Positions 9,219-23,404 of a DNA stretch of 64,000 bases are shown here, one piece after another. Source of the stretch: an uncultured Desulfovibrionaceae bacterium (GTDB lineage: Bacteria > Desulfobacterota > Desulfovibrionia > Desulfovibrionales > Desulfovibrionaceae); contig CALUZB010000022.1 of assembly GCA_944325195.1 (NCBI GenBank), positions 1-64,000 of the forward strand, read 5' to 3'. Position numbers and translations under genes: made by a program. The notes under the pieces are model-generated. The model had not been told where the DNA came from. It was given only the letters and a program-made list of their open reading frames with translations, and did not search any database. Each line of letters starts with the position of its first letter. Position 1 is the stretch's first letter.

Positions 9219-12200
9219 ATGCAAGTTAAACGTATCTTTGTTGAAAAACGGCATGAACACGCGGCAGAAGCCCGCTCCCTTTTCAACGACTTGAAAGACA
9301 GCCTGCATCTGGCCGGCTTGCGCAAAGTGCGCATACTGAATCGCTATGATGTGCAGGGGCTGGATGCAGCCCAGCTTCAGGAAAGTCTGACCACTGTGTT
9401 CGCCGAGCCCATGGTGGACGACTGCTATCTGGAAGAATTTCCCAAGCAACCCACCGACCGGATCTTCGGGGTGGAATATCTGCCGGGCCAATATGATCAA
9501 CGCGCCGACAGTGCCGCCCAGTGCCTGAAAGTAGCAAGCCGCGCGGAAACAATCCGGGTGCGCTGCGGTAAGGTATATGTGCTGTGTGGTGACATCTCCG
9601 ACGCGGAGTTCGCCAAGGTCAAGGCTTATCTGATCAATAGCGTAGATCAGCGGGAAGCCGCCCTGAAAAAACCGGAAACCTTGCAGGAAGCCTTCCCACC
9701 GCCTGCGGCGGTGCCGTTTGTAACCGGCTTTATTCACATGAATGCCACTGACCTGGAAGCAATGCGCAAAGACTGGGGACTGGCCATGAGCCCGGAAGAT
9801 CTGGCATTCGCTCAGGACTATTTCAAGAACCGGGAAAACCGTGACCCTTCTGAAACGGAAATCCGCATTCTGGATACTTACTGGTCGGATCATTGCCGCC
9901 ACACAACGTTCAACACAGAACTAACCGATATCCGCATCGAGGACGGCCCCTACAAGGCCGCCCTGGAAAGGGCCCTGGAATCGTATCTGGACATGCGCCG
10001 GACTCTGTATGGAAACGACCGTCGCCGCCCCCCCTGTCTAATGGACCTGGCCACTATCGGGGCCCGCTGGGCCAAGAAAAAAGGCTGGCTCACCAACCAG
10101 GAAGTGAGCGAAGAAAACAACGCCTGCAGTGTGGTAATTGAGGTGAGCACCTCCACTGGCCCGGAAGAATGGTTGTTAATGTTCAAAAATGAAACTCATA
10201 ACCACCCCACAGAAATAGAACCGTTCGGCGGCGCAGCCACCTGCTTGGGCGGGGCCATTCGCGACCCGCTTTCCGGGCGCGCCTATGTTTATCACGCCAT
10301 GCGCATTTCCGGAGCGGCCGACCCACGCACGCCGCTTGAGCAGACCTTGGCCGGCAAACTGCCTCAGCGCAAAATTACCAAAGAGGCAGCCCGGGGCTTT
10401 TCATCCTACGGCAACCAAATCGGCCTGGCCACCGGCTATGTGCAGGAGCACTATCATCCCGGCTTCATGGCCAAGCGCATGGAAGTGGGCGCCGTTATAG
10501 GGGCCGCCCCCCGGGCGCATGTGCGCCGCGAAAGTCCGGCCCCGGGCGACGTGGTGATTTTGGTAGGCGGACGCACCGGCCGCGATGGTATCGGCGGCGC
10601 CACCGGTTCCTCCAAAGAACACGACGCAGCCAGTATCAACACCTGCGGCGCGGAAGTGCAAAAAGGCAACGCCCCGGAAGAACATAAAATTCAGCGACTG
10701 TTCCGCAAACCGGAAGTTGCCCGGTTAATCAAAAAATGTAACGACTTTGGTGCGGGCGGCGTATCCGTAGCTATTGGCGAGCTGGCCCCCGGTCTGGAAA
10801 TAGATCTCCACTTGGTACCCCGAAAATATGAAGGGCTGAACAGCACGGAAATAGCCATTTCTGAATCACAGGAGCGCATGGCTGTGGTACTTGCCCCGGA
10901 AGATAAGGCCGCATTTATGGAGCATTGCGCCAGGGAAAACCTGGAAGCCACTCAGGTAGCTGTAGTTACTGCGGAACCGCGTTTGGTAATGCGCGACAAA
11001 GATGCCGTGGTGGTAAATGTGGCTGCAGACTTCCTCGACTCCGCCGGAGCACCGCGCAGTCAGGCGGCAGTCATTACCCAACCCGCTCCACAGTCATATT
11101 TCAAGCCGAGAGCTGACTCCGGCACCTTGCGGGCGGCGACTCAGGCAATTCTTTCCGATCTGAACGTCTGCTCGCAAAAAGGTCTGGTGGAAATGTTCGA
11201 CTCCACTATTGGCGCGGGCAGCGTGTTGACACCCTATGGCGGCAAATACGCCAACACCTTCACTGAGGCCATGGTGGCCAAAATCCCGGTGCAGGGCAAG
11301 GAAACCAGCACTGTTTCGGTAATGAGTTCCGGATTCAACCCGTTCCTGGCGGAATGGAGCCCGTTTCACGGCGGCCTGTTTGCAGTGGTGGAAGCGGTAA
11401 CTCGGGCAGTAGCCACCGGAGCCCGTCTGGAAGACTTGCGCTTGAGTTTGCAGGAATATTTTGAACGTCTGGGCACTGACCCCGCCCGCTGGGGCAAGCC
11501 AACCGCCGCTCTGCTTGGGGCGCTGATCGCCCAAAAACGCCTTGGACTGGCGGCTATCGGCGGAAAAGACTCCATGTCCGGTACGTTCAGGGCGGAAGAC
11601 TCCGACCGTGAACTCAACGTTCCTCCTACGCTCATTGCTTTTGCGGCAGCACCGGCCAATATAGTGGATATCATCAGTCCGGAATTCAAAGATGTGGACA
11701 GTCCGGTCTATCTGCTGCGCGCGCCGCTCTACCCCGACGGCACACCCGATTTCGATGAATTCAAACGCAATATGCAGACCCTGAACCGACTGATTTCACG
11801 CGGCAAAGTGCCCGCTGCCCACGGTGTGCGTTCCGGCGGTATGGTGGAGGCGTTGTGCAAAATGAGTTTCGGAAACATGATCGGAGTAAGCCTGAATGCG
11901 GATCTGACTCTGGAAGAACTGACCACCCCACTTTACGGTTCAGTGATTATTGAAGGGTTCCTTGACGCTGATCTGGAAGGATTGCCCCAGATCAAACAAA
12001 TCGGAACAACCAACAACCGCGGCACTCTGGAGTGGAAAGGCGAAAAAATCAAACTCACCGAACTTCTGCCCGTCTGGGAAGAACCTTTGGAAAGCGTGTT
12101 CCCAACCCGCGCCATGCCTGCGGCCCGCCCTAAGGATACTCCTTTTGTTGAACCGCAAGACTGGAAAGAACGCAACTACGCCTATCCTAAAACCAGCGTG

Positions 12201-13007
12201 CCCGCTCCTCGGGTGGCAATTCTCGCCCTGCCCGGCACCAACTGCGAGTATGACACCAAGCGCGCCTTTGAGCTGGCCGGCAGCGCCCCGATTGAGCCGT
12301 TCATTTTCTGCAACCAAAGCGCATTCGATGCGCAAAAATCCTGTGAGCAGTTCGCCCAACTGGTTCGCAACTCACAAATTCTGGTTCTGCCGGGTGGTTT
12401 TTCCGCCGGAGACGAGCCAGAGGGCTCCGGCAAGTTCTTTGTGTCTGTATTTCGCAATGCCCAAGTCCGCGACGCAGTTGAAGACCTACTCCATAACCGC
12501 GACGGCCTGATTCTGGGTATTTGCAACGGCTTCCAGGCATTGGTCAAAACCGGTCTATTGCCGTTCGGGCATATCCGGAATCTGGACGAAAACGCCCCTA
12601 CTCTTTCCTATAATAACATCGGCCGCCACATTTCCCAGATTGTCCGCACCCGGGTGGCGTCGGTCAAATCGCCTTGGCTGGCCTTGCATGAGGTAGGTGA
12701 TATACATATGATGGCGGTATCGCACGGCGAAGGCCGTTTTACCGCTCCCAACGCGACATTAAAGCAGTTGTTTGAAAACGGGCAGGTCACCTTCCAGTAT
12801 GTTGACCTGAAAGGTACGATCAGTCTGGAAACTCCGTTCAATCCCAATGGCTCTGATTTTGCAATTGAGGGCATTTGCTCTCCCGATGGTCGCATTCTGG
12901 GCAAGATGGGCCATACGGAGCGCTCCGGTTCCGGACTGCTGATCAACAATGCGTATGGAGACTTCAATCAGAAACTGTTTGCGGGCGGGGTAAAATACTT
13001 CAGCTAG
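9219..13007 (+). CDS. purL: Phosphoribosylformylglycinamidine synthase, fused single-chain form
   Basis: This enzyme converts FGAR to FGAM with glutamine and ATP, the fourth purine step. The 1262-residue chain fuses a PurS-like N-terminus (about 1-170), the two AIR-synthase-like halves with SDHCRHTTFNTEL near residue 225 and FKNETHNHPTEIEPFGG near 325, and a C-terminal glutamine amidotransferase. The amidotransferase starts at LALPGTNCEYDTKRAFELAG, with its nucleophile in LGICNGFQALV and a SHGEGRF block further on. The N-terminal sequence (VKRIFVEKRHEHAAEAR) resembles the fused clade I associate with Clostridia and streptococci more than the gamma-proteobacterial PurL. The gene stands alone. 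A strong hairpin follows at 13097-13129. Function is secure; the clade assignment is from memory. Confidence 0.95.
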   Translation: MQVKRIFVEKRHEHAAEARSLFNDLKDSLHLAGLRKVRILNRYDVQGLDAAQLQESLTTVFAEPMVDDCYLEEFPKQPTDRIFGVEYLPGQYDQRADSAAQCLKVASRAETIRVRCGKVYVLCGDISDAEFAKVKAYLINSVDQREAALKKPETLQEAFPPPAAVPFVTGFIHMNATDLEAMRKDWGLAMSPEDLAFAQDYFKNRENRDPSETEIRILDTYWSDHCRHTTFNTELTDIRIEDGPYKAALERALESYLDMRRTLYGNDRRRPPCLMDLATIGARWAKKKGWLTNQEVSEENNACSVVIEVSTSTGPEEWLLMFKNETHNHPTEIEPFGGAATCLGGAIRDPLSGRAYVYHAMRISGAADPRTPLEQTLAGKLPQRKITKEAARGFSSYGNQIGLATGYVQEHYHPGFMAKRMEVGAVIGAAPRAHVRRESPAPGDVVILVGGRTGRDGIGGATGSSKEHDAASINTCGAEVQKGNAPEEHKIQRLFRKPEVARLIKKCNDFGAGGVSVAIGELAPGLEIDLHLVPRKYEGLNSTEIAISESQERMAVVLAPEDKAAFMEHCARENLEATQVAVVTAEPRLVMRDKDAVVVNVAADFLDSAGAPRSQAAVITQPAPQSYFKPRADSGTLRAATQAILSDLNVCSQKGLVEMFDSTIGAGSVLTPYGGKYANTFTEAMVAKIPVQGKETSTVSVMSSGFNPFLAEWSPFHGGLFAVVEAVTRAVATGARLEDLRLSLQEYFERLGTDPARWGKPTAALLGALIAQKRLGLAAIGGKDSMSGTFRAEDSDRELNVPPTLIAFAAAPANIVDIISPEFKDVDSPVYLLRAPLYPDGTPDFDEFKRNMQTLNRLISRGKVPAAHGVRSGGMVEALCKMSFGNMIGVSLNADLTLEELTTPLYGSVIIEGFLDADLEGLPQIKQIGTTNNRGTLEWKGEKIKLTELLPVWEEPLESVFPTRAMPAARPKDTPFVEPQDWKERNYAYPKTSVPAPRVAILALPGTNCEYDTKRAFELAGSAPIEPFIFCNQSAFDAQKSCEQFAQLVRNSQILVLPGGFSAGDEPEGSGKFFVSVFRNAQVRDAVEDLLHNRDGLILGICNGFQALVKTGLLPFGHIRNLDENAPTLSYNNIGRHISQIVRTRVASVKSPWLALHEVGDIHMMAVSHGEGRFTAPNATLKQLFENGQVTFQYVDLKGTISLETPFNPNGSDFAIEGICSPDGRILGKMGHTERSGSGLLINNAYGDFNQKLFAGGVKYFS

Positions 13008-13096
13008 TGGCTGGGGAGCTATTCCCAACCTTGAACAATCACTGCTTGATTGAGGCTTCAAGCCGTAATATCCTACGCCTGGGTATGCTTCTCTTG

Positions 13097-13129
13097 GGGC
13101 TGCGGAAAATTCGTCAAATTCCGCAGCCC
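13097..13129 (+). terminator. Hairpin after purL
   Basis: GGGCTGCGGAA (13097-13107) pairs perfectly with TTCCGCAGCCC (13119-13129) across an 11-nt loop. The downstream run is only mildly T-rich, so it is a hairpin terminator of moderate credibility, 90 bp after the purL stop. Confidence 0.5.
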
Positions 13130-13295
13130 GGTATTCTGTTGCGGAACTAAAATGTCAACCGCTAATTCTGTTCCAGATTATAAATATTCACCCAAATGAC
13201 GGCCGTGGCTAAGCAGAGCAATCGCCGGTTTACAATTACCAAAAACAATCCATCATCTGAAACTACACTTGCCGGTTATCAATTCGAACTTAGTT

Positions 13296-13301
13296 TATAA
13301 T
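13296..13301 (+). promoter_or_regulatory. Candidate -10 box for rpoBC
   Basis: A perfect TATAAT occurs within AT-rich sequence 310 bp before rpoB. No well-spaced -35 is seen: TTGCCG lies 21 bp upstream, which is too far. If used, it would give a leader of roughly 300 nt that includes the terminator-like hairpin at 13452. Confidence 0.3.
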
Positions 13302-13451
13302 CTACCAAAAAACAATCAAAGGCCCTTGCTATTTTTGTTTGTTTGTTATATGTAGACCTACTTGTGCCTTAAACTTCAGCTGAATCACAACCAAAGGTGG
13401 TCAGTTGCCTATAGCTATAAAAAATTTGCTGGACATCGGCCTTTCAGAACT

Positions 13452-13482
13452 GCGAGCAACCCTTTGCGTGGGCTCGCTTTTT
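13452..13482 (+). terminator. Terminator/attenuator-like hairpin in the rpoB leader
   Basis: GCGAG (13452-13456) pairs with CTCGC (13473-13477), and CCC (13460-13462) pairs with GGG (13470-13472) around a 7-nt loop. TTTTT follows at 13478-13482. It is a plausible intrinsic terminator sited 128 bp before the rpoB start. In many bacteria a partial terminator adjusts rpoBC expression; that role here is inference. Confidence 0.5.
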
Positions 13483-13610
13483 CAGCTTGTAGACAGGTTT
13501 TTCAGCAAGCGGACCTGAGGCGGATTCCGGCTATCCAGCCTTTAAACCGGCCCTAGGCGGTATAAATGCATGTTTTGTGTGCTAACCGGTCAATTCTCGA
13601 GGTATAATTC

Positions 13611-17942
<4,332 letters not shown>

Positions 17943-18015
17943 GAAAAGTGATCGACCCGGCGGTAACAGCAAAAAACATCATTAGCAAGCACCTTTTATT
18001 TAAAAGGAATACAAT

Positions 18016-21000
18016 ATGAGTTTGGATGAATTGTTCAGCATAAGAGACTCCTCAAGCAACGTGGCCAATATCGCAAACATCAAGAACTTAAAGGCGATTC
18101 AGATTTCAATCGCCTCTCCGGAAGTGATCCGCGAATGGTCGTACGGCGAAGTGAAAAAGCCTGAAACCATCAACTACCGCACCTTCAAGCCGGAACGCGA
18201 CGGTCTGTTTTGCGCTAAAATTTTCGGCCCGGTTAAGGACTATGAGTGTAACTGCGGAAAATATAAGCGCATGAAGCACCGCGGCATTGTCTGCGAAAAA
18301 TGTGGGGTTGAGGTAATTGCCTCCAAAGTGCGCCGTGAACGTATGGGCCATATCCAACTGGCAGCCCCGGTAGCACACATCTGGTTTTTGAAAACTTTGC
18401 CGTCCAAAATCGGCACCCTGCTCGATATGACCATGGCTGATTTGGAAAAGGTGCTTTATTTCGACTCTTACATTGTGCTTGAACCAGGTGAGACTAATCT
18501 GTCTAAAATGCAGGTTATTTCAGAAGATCAGTACTTGCAGGTAGTTGACCGCTACGGCGAAGAAGCCTGCCGGGTTGGCATGGGTGCTGAAGCCGTGCGT
18601 ACTCTGCTTGAAGAAATCAACCTGGAAGAACTGCGCAATCAATTGCGGGAAGAATCACAGGCCACCCGCTCGCAAACTAAGAAAAAGAAGCTGACCAAAC
18701 GGCTTAAAGTAATTGAGGCGTTCATTGATTCCAATAACAGGCCGGAATGGATGATTCTGGAAGTAATTCCGGTTATTCCGCCGGAGTTGCGTCCGTTGGT
18801 GCCGCTGGACGGCGGCCGGTTCGCCACTTCCGATCTGAACGACCTTTACCGCCGGGTAATTAACCGCAACAACCGTTTGAAACGACTGATGGAACTGGGC
18901 GCGCCTGAAATCATCATCCGCAACGAAAAACGGATGCTTCAGGAAGCGGTTGACGCCCTGTTCGATAACGGACGCCGCGGACGCGCCATTACCGGCACCA
19001 ACGGGCGGGCGCTTAAGTCTTTGTCTGACATGATTAAAGGGAAACAAGGCCGTTTCCGGCAGAACCTGCTTGGTAAACGTGTGGACTACTCCGGGCGTTC
19101 CGTAATTGTAGTAGGGCCGAAACTGAAACTGCACCAGTGCGGTCTGCCCAAAAAAATGGCCCTGGAATTGTTCAAGCCGTTCATCTACTCCAAATTGGAA
19201 GAACGGGGCTTGGCTTCTACTATTAAGAGCGCCAAGAAAATGGTGGAACGCGAAGACCTGGTGGTTTGGGACATTCTGGAAGAAGTGGTGCGTGAATATC
19301 CCATTCTGCTGAACCGCGCCCCCACTCTGCACCGCTTGGGTATTCAGGCCTTTGAACCGCTGCTGGTGGAAGGCAAGGCCATTCAACTGCACCCGCTGGT
19401 CTGCTCGGCCTATAACGCCGACTTCGACGGCGACCAGATGGCTGTTCACCTTCCCTTATCCATTGAAGCCCAAATTGAATGCCGCGTATTGCTGATGAGC
19501 ACCAACAACATTCTGTCCCCGGCAAACGGAAGCCCGATTATCGTGCCCAGCCAGGATATAGTGCTTGGTCTCTACTACATGACTGTTGCCCGCTCCTTTG
19601 AAAAAGGCGAAGGCATGACTTTCTGTGCGCCATGGGAAGTAATCGCGGCCTACGATGCCGGAGTTGTGGCTCTGCACGCTAAAATCAAAGTGCGTATGGA
19701 AGACGGAAGTATTGTAGATACAACCCCGGGCAGAATTATTATTTGGGAAACCTTGCCTGAGGGCATCCCGTTTGCCAACGTGAACACTGTGCTGAGTAAA
19801 AAAGCCATTGCCCGTCTGGTGGGCGAAGCTCACGCCGAAGCCGGGGCCAAAACCACAGTTATCCTGTGTGACCGCCTTAAAGATATCGGCTATGAATTCG
19901 CGACTATTGCCGGCATCACCATTGGGGTGAAAGACCTGCGCATTCCCGACCGCAAGAAGGAAATCATCAATTCCAGCCAGCAGGAAGTGGACAGCATCGA
20001 ACAGCAATACCGCGACGGGATCATTACCCGAACTGAAAAATACAACAAGGTGGTAGACGTGTGGACCCGCGCCACTCAGGACGTATCTTCCGAAATGATG
20101 GCGGAAATTTCATACGACACTGCGGTTGATCCCAAAACCGGAAAGGAAGTGCGTGACTCTTCCCTCAACCCGATATATATGATGAGCGCCTCCGGCGCGC
20201 GCGGTAACCAGGACCAGATGAGACAGCTTGCCGGTATGCGCGGGCTGATGGCCAAACCCTCCGGGGAAATTATCGAAACGCCTATTACCTCAAGCTTCCG
20301 CGAAGGTCTGACGGTACTTCAATACTTCACCTCCACTCACGGGGCACGTAAAGGCTTGGCTGATACCGCGCTGAAAACCGCCAACTCCGGTTACCTTACC
20401 CGTCGCCTGGTTGACGTGGTCCAGGACGTAATTGTGTCTGAGCTTGACTGCGGCACTGTGGACGGCATTGATGTATCCCCGGTAATTAAAGGTGGCGACA
20501 TCAAAGTGCCCCTGGCCGAACAGATTCTGGGGCGCGTGCTGCTTTATCCGGTCCATGACCCTGAAACTAAGGCGGAACTGTATCCAGCCAACACATTAAT
20601 TGACGAAAAAATAGCCAGAGACCTCGATTCCCGCGGCATCAGCTCGGTGTCTATCCGCTCGCCACTCACCTGCCAATCTGAACGGGGCGTTTGCTGCCAC
20701 TGCTACGGACGAGATCTCGCCCGCGGCCATATGGTGAATATCGGCGAAACCGTGGGGATCATTGCAGCCCAATCTATCGGCGAGCCTGGTACCCAACTGA
20801 CCATGCGTACTTTCCATATCGGCGGTACCGCATCCCGTGAAATCGAGCGCTCAAGCATTGAAAACCAACATGCTGGCCGCGTGGTGATGTCACGGGTAAA
20901 AAGTGTGACCAACCGGGACGGTCAGGTAATGGTGTTGGGCAAAAGCGGTCAGATTTCCATTGTGGACGAACAAGGACGCGAACGGGAAAAATACCTGCTG

Positions 21001-22200
21001 CCCAACGGCGCCAAGCTGTTTGTGACCGAAGGACAGGAAGTGAAGAAAGGCACGTTGATTGCAGAATGGGATCCGTTCAACGAGCCGTTTGTTGCCGAAC
21101 TTGCCGGAGTGATTAAATTCACCGATATCGTGGACGGCAAGACCTATCAGGAAAAAACTGACGACGCAACCAAGATGAGCACTATCTCGATTATCGAGTA
21201 TCGCACCACTAACTATCGTCCGTCAATTTCCATTACTGATGAAAACGGAGAAGTGAAATTGCGTGAAGGCACCAACCTCCCAGCAGTATATTCACTGCCG
21301 GTTGGAGCAATTTTGATGGTACGCGACAAAGAAGAAGTGGTGGCCGGTGATGTTATTGCCCGTAAGCCGCGCGAGACCTCAAAGACCAAGGACATCGTGG
21401 GCGGTTTGCCCCGCGTGGCGGAGCTGTTTGAAGTACGCAAGCCTAAGGATATTGCAGTGGTCTCAGAGATTGACGGCATTGTTTCCTTCAGTGGAGAAAC
21501 CAAAGGCAAGCGCAAAATCACTGTGTCTCCCGAGGCCGGCGAACCTAAGGAATACCTCATTCCTAAAGGAAAGCATATCACCGTATCTGATGGCGATTTT
21601 GTGGAAGCAGGGGAAATGCTTACTGAAGGACATCCGGAATTGCACGATATCCTGGCCATTAAAGGCGAGAAATACCTCGCATCCTACCTGGTGGACGAAA
21701 TTCAAGACGTGTACCGTTTCCAGGGCGTGGGCATTGACGACAAACACATTGAAGTGATTGTGCGCCAGATGCTCAAGAAAGTAAGCATCATTGATCCGGG
21801 GGATACCACCTTCCTGGTAGATGAACAGGTAGACAAAGCTGAATTCAAGGCGGAGAACCTGCGGATTATCGCTGAAGGCGGACAGCCTGCCCAAGCACAA
21901 TCACTGGTTCTGGGGATAACCCAAGCCTCATTGACCACTTCATCCTTCATTTCGGCGGCTTCCTTCCAGGAAACCACCAAGGTGCTGACTGAAGCGGCCC
22001 TGCGCGGCAAGGTAGATAACCTGCGCGGACTGAAGGAAAACGTAATTGTCGGCCGCCTGATTCCCGCAGGTACCGGCTATCGCGAGTACGTCTATTCCGA
22101 CATCATGGTGCCGGAACAAAAAGAGAAGCCGGATAAATTCCTGGAAGATCTGGAAGAAGATCCTTTGTTAGTGGATATCAACTTGCCGGCGGCTGGTTAA
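18016..22200 (+). CDS. rpoC: DNA-directed RNA polymerase subunit beta'
   Basis: The beta' subunit carries the catalytic magnesium site, [12 protein letters not shown] near residue 475, and the N-terminal zinc finger [20 protein letters not shown] near residue 76. The C-terminal zinc site [19 protein letters not shown] and the trigger loop/bridge helix region ([18 protein letters not shown], then [16 protein letters not shown]) are present. The 1394-residue length is normal for Desulfobacterota and Proteobacteria. It forms an operon with rpoB and ends 19 bp before a strong terminator. An AAAGGAA site precedes the ATG. Confidence 0.98.
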   Translation: MSLDELFSIRDSSSNVANIANIKNLKAIQISIASPEVIREWSYGEVKKPETINYRTFKPERDGLFCAKIFGPVKDYECNCGKYKRMKHRGIVCEKCGVEVIASKVRRERMGHIQLAAPVAHIWFLKTLPSKIGTLLDMTMADLEKVLYFDSYIVLEPGETNLSKMQVISEDQYLQVVDRYGEEACRVGMGAEAVRTLLEEINLEELRNQLREESQATRSQTKKKKLTKRLKVIEAFIDSNNRPEWMILEVIPVIPPELRPLVPLDGGRFATSDLNDLYRRVINRNNRLKRLMELGAPEIIIRNEKRMLQEAVDALFDNGRRGRAITGTNGRALKSLSDMIKGKQGRFRQNLLGKRVDYSGRSVIVVGPKLKLHQCGLPKKMALELFKPFIYSKLEERGLASTIKSAKKMVEREDLVVWDILEEVVREYPILLNRAPTLHRLGIQAFEPLLVEGKAIQLHPLVCSAYNADFDGDQMAVHLPLSIEAQIECRVLLMSTNNILSPANGSPIIVPSQDIVLGLYYMTVARSFEKGEGMTFCAPWEVIAAYDAGVVALHAKIKVRMEDGSIVDTTPGRIIIWETLPEGIPFANVNTVLSKKAIARLVGEAHAEAGAKTTVILCDRLKDIGYEFATIAGITIGVKDLRIPDRKKEIINSSQQEVDSIEQQYRDGIITRTEKYNKVVDVWTRATQDVSSEMMAEISYDTAVDPKTGKEVRDSSLNPIYMMSASGARGNQDQMRQLAGMRGLMAKPSGEIIETPITSSFREGLTVLQYFTSTHGARKGLADTALKTANSGYLTRRLVDVVQDVIVSELDCGTVDGIDVSPVIKGGDIKVPLAEQILGRVLLYPVHDPETKAELYPANTLIDEKIARDLDSRGISSVSIRSPLTCQSERGVCCHCYGRDLARGHMVNIGETVGIIAAQSIGEPGTQLTMRTFHIGGTASREIERSSIENQHAGRVVMSRVKSVTNRDGQVMVLGKSGQISIVDEQGREREKYLLPNGAKLFVTEGQEVKKGTLIAEWDPFNEPFVAELAGVIKFTDIVDGKTYQEKTDDATKMSTISIIEYRTTNYRPSISITDENGEVKLREGTNLPAVYSLPVGAILMVRDKEEVVAGDVIARKPRETSKTKDIVGGLPRVAELFEVRKPKDIAVVSEIDGIVSFSGETKGKRKITVSPEAGEPKEYLIPKGKHITVSDGDFVEAGEMLTEGHPELHDILAIKGEKYLASYLVDEIQDVYRFQGVGIDDKHIEVIVRQMLKKVSIIDPGDTTFLVDEQVDKAEFKAENLRIIAEGGQPAQAQSLVLGITQASLTTSSFISAASFQETTKVLTEAALRGKVDNLRGLKENVIVGRLIPAGTGYREYVYSDIMVPEQKEKPDKFLEDLEEDPLLVDINLPAAG

Positions 22201-22219
22201 GTGCTTAACATTTACATGA

Positions 22220-22250
22220 TGGAGGGCAGTAATCTGCCCTCCATTTTATT
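22220..22250 (+). terminator. Rho-independent terminator of rpoBC
   Basis: TGGAGGGCAG (22220-22229) pairs perfectly with CTGCCCTCCA (22234-22243) over a 4-nt TAAT loop, followed by TTTTATT. It sits directly after the rpoC stop. Confidence 0.92.
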
Positions 22251-22285
22251 GGTGTGCCATGAATGTATAATCTGCAGGACAGATG

Positions 22286-22921
22286 ATGTGGATATCTTAC
22301 AATAAACACCGGGGGGCTTTCGCCTGGTTGTTGCTCTGTTTCCTGCTGTGTGCAGTATTCTTTCACCCAAAGGCACACGCTCAGACCACCCCGGAAAATG
22401 TTCCAGTTACGCTAGGTGATTCAGGCCAAACGCAACCTGTTTTTGTTCTCAATAACTTTTATCTTTCCAGCAAAGAAAGCATGTTGACCGCCCGCCTGAC
22501 CGTAGGAATTGATAACCTGCAATATCTGAATGATATCTTGCGGGATGGAGCCAGATTGGTCATTGAATGCAATTCCAGACTTTACCGAAAACGCACTTTC
22601 TGGGCTGACGCTCTGATTTCAGAATATGAATTTTCCTCTAATTTAAATTATGACCCCTTGCAACGCAATTTCACTATTTTATCAGAGTCAGGGGCACTTA
22701 TCAGCAATTACAGTCTTGAAGAACTTCTGAAAGCCACTTGGGGCAATCTCGAAATGCCGCTGGCGGAATTCAATAAACTTGAAAAGGATGAAACTTACGT
22801 CGCAATCATCTCACTTGAGCTGAAGCACGCAAAAATGCCCCCCTGGTTGAGCAAGAATGTTTTCTTCTGGTCAGACGTGTTGATTCCCAAACAAGAATAT
22901 GAACTTGAGTTTGATTATTGA
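22286..22921 (+). CDS. DUF4390-type exported protein
   Basis: It is a 211-residue protein with an N-terminal hydrophobic segment (about residues 12-30, FAWLLLCFLLCAVFF) and a cleavage-like AHAQ, so it should enter the periplasm or stay membrane anchored. The body (LNNFYLSSKESMLTARLTVG, then LNDILRDGARLVIECNSRLY and RNFTILSESG) has the look of the DUF4390 family, found next to NtrY-like sensor kinases in Desulfobacterota and beta-proteobacteria. Its function is unknown. The ATG at 22286 has an AGGA site 6 nt before it; the ATG at 22283 is the alternative. It follows the rpoC terminator and precedes the kinase by 483 bp. Confidence 0.75.
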   Translation: MWISYNKHRGAFAWLLLCFLLCAVFFHPKAHAQTTPENVPVTLGDSGQTQPVFVLNNFYLSSKESMLTARLTVGIDNLQYLNDILRDGARLVIECNSRLYRKRTFWADALISEYEFSSNLNYDPLQRNFTILSESGALISNYSLEELLKATWGNLEMPLAEFNKLEKDETYVAIISLELKHAKMPPWLSKNVFFWSDVLIPKQEYELEFDY

Positions 22922-23404
22922 TTTACACACCGGATTGAAGTTGTTTTATAGAGCAGATTTATTTTTGAGACGCTTGTTTCGGCGGCAACGGCGGAAATAA
23001 ATCATTATTTAAGTTGGGTACGGCTGCCCCAATTGCATTTTACCGCGTAAAGTACATTTTCCTGCTCAGATGTTTAAGGAGCTTAACTTCATTTACCGCA
23101 GGGCTTACATAAATAACGACTAAAAGATTAAGCTGCAAGCCCTTACACAGCTTAATGCATTTTACATGTTACACATTTCGATTATTGATTGCCTGTGTTT
23201 TGCGGAGGGAACGTGGTTTTCGCTCAATTAAGGCACTGGCGTCTGTCTGTGCAGCCCCCCCACGCAAATTAATTCGAAGGGTAATTTGCTTTAAAATCCA
23301 ACGACGGCTTGAAAGTGTGTAATTTTAAAATAAACCTGCTATAAACATTTTTGTAGACCAAATTCAATCCATCCGCAGTATTCCGAACAAACAGCGGTAT
23401 AAAC
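22922..23404. other. AT-rich gap before the NtrY-like kinase gene
   Basis: I see no gene in these 483 bp. Notable sequence is the 9-bp inverted repeat at 23127-23156, a C7 run near 23254, and AAGTACATTTTCCTGC near 23048, which differs by one base from the outer right flank of the MITE-like element at 41740-41755. The base composition is lower in GC than the flanking coding DNA. Confidence 0.4.
23127..23156. promoter_or_regulatory. Long-spaced inverted repeat upstream of the kinase
   Basis: ATTAAGCTG (23127-23135) and CAGCTTAAT (23148-23156) are perfect inverted copies separated by 12 bp, about 250 bp before the kinase ATG. It may be an operator for a dimeric regulator or an RNA hairpin; there is no T-run, so it is not a terminator. 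Confidence 0.3.

Larger units (their letters stand above)
13008..13610. other. 603-bp leader region before rpoB
   Basis: There is no credible protein here. rplK, rplA, rplJ and rplL, which normally precede rpoB, are absent from this side. The region holds the purL-distal hairpin (13097-13129), a TATAAT box at 13296-13301 in AT-rich DNA, and a hairpin plus T-run at 13452-13482 that would lie inside the rpoB leader transcript. The stretch from about 13240 to 13400 is clearly AT-rich against its neighbours. Confidence 0.5.

Noticed and set aside
13362-13556. 64-codon frame upstream of rpoB, considered as an rplL or leader-peptide remnant
   Set aside because: It has no ribosomal-protein features, no ribosome site, and overlaps the terminator-like hairpin.
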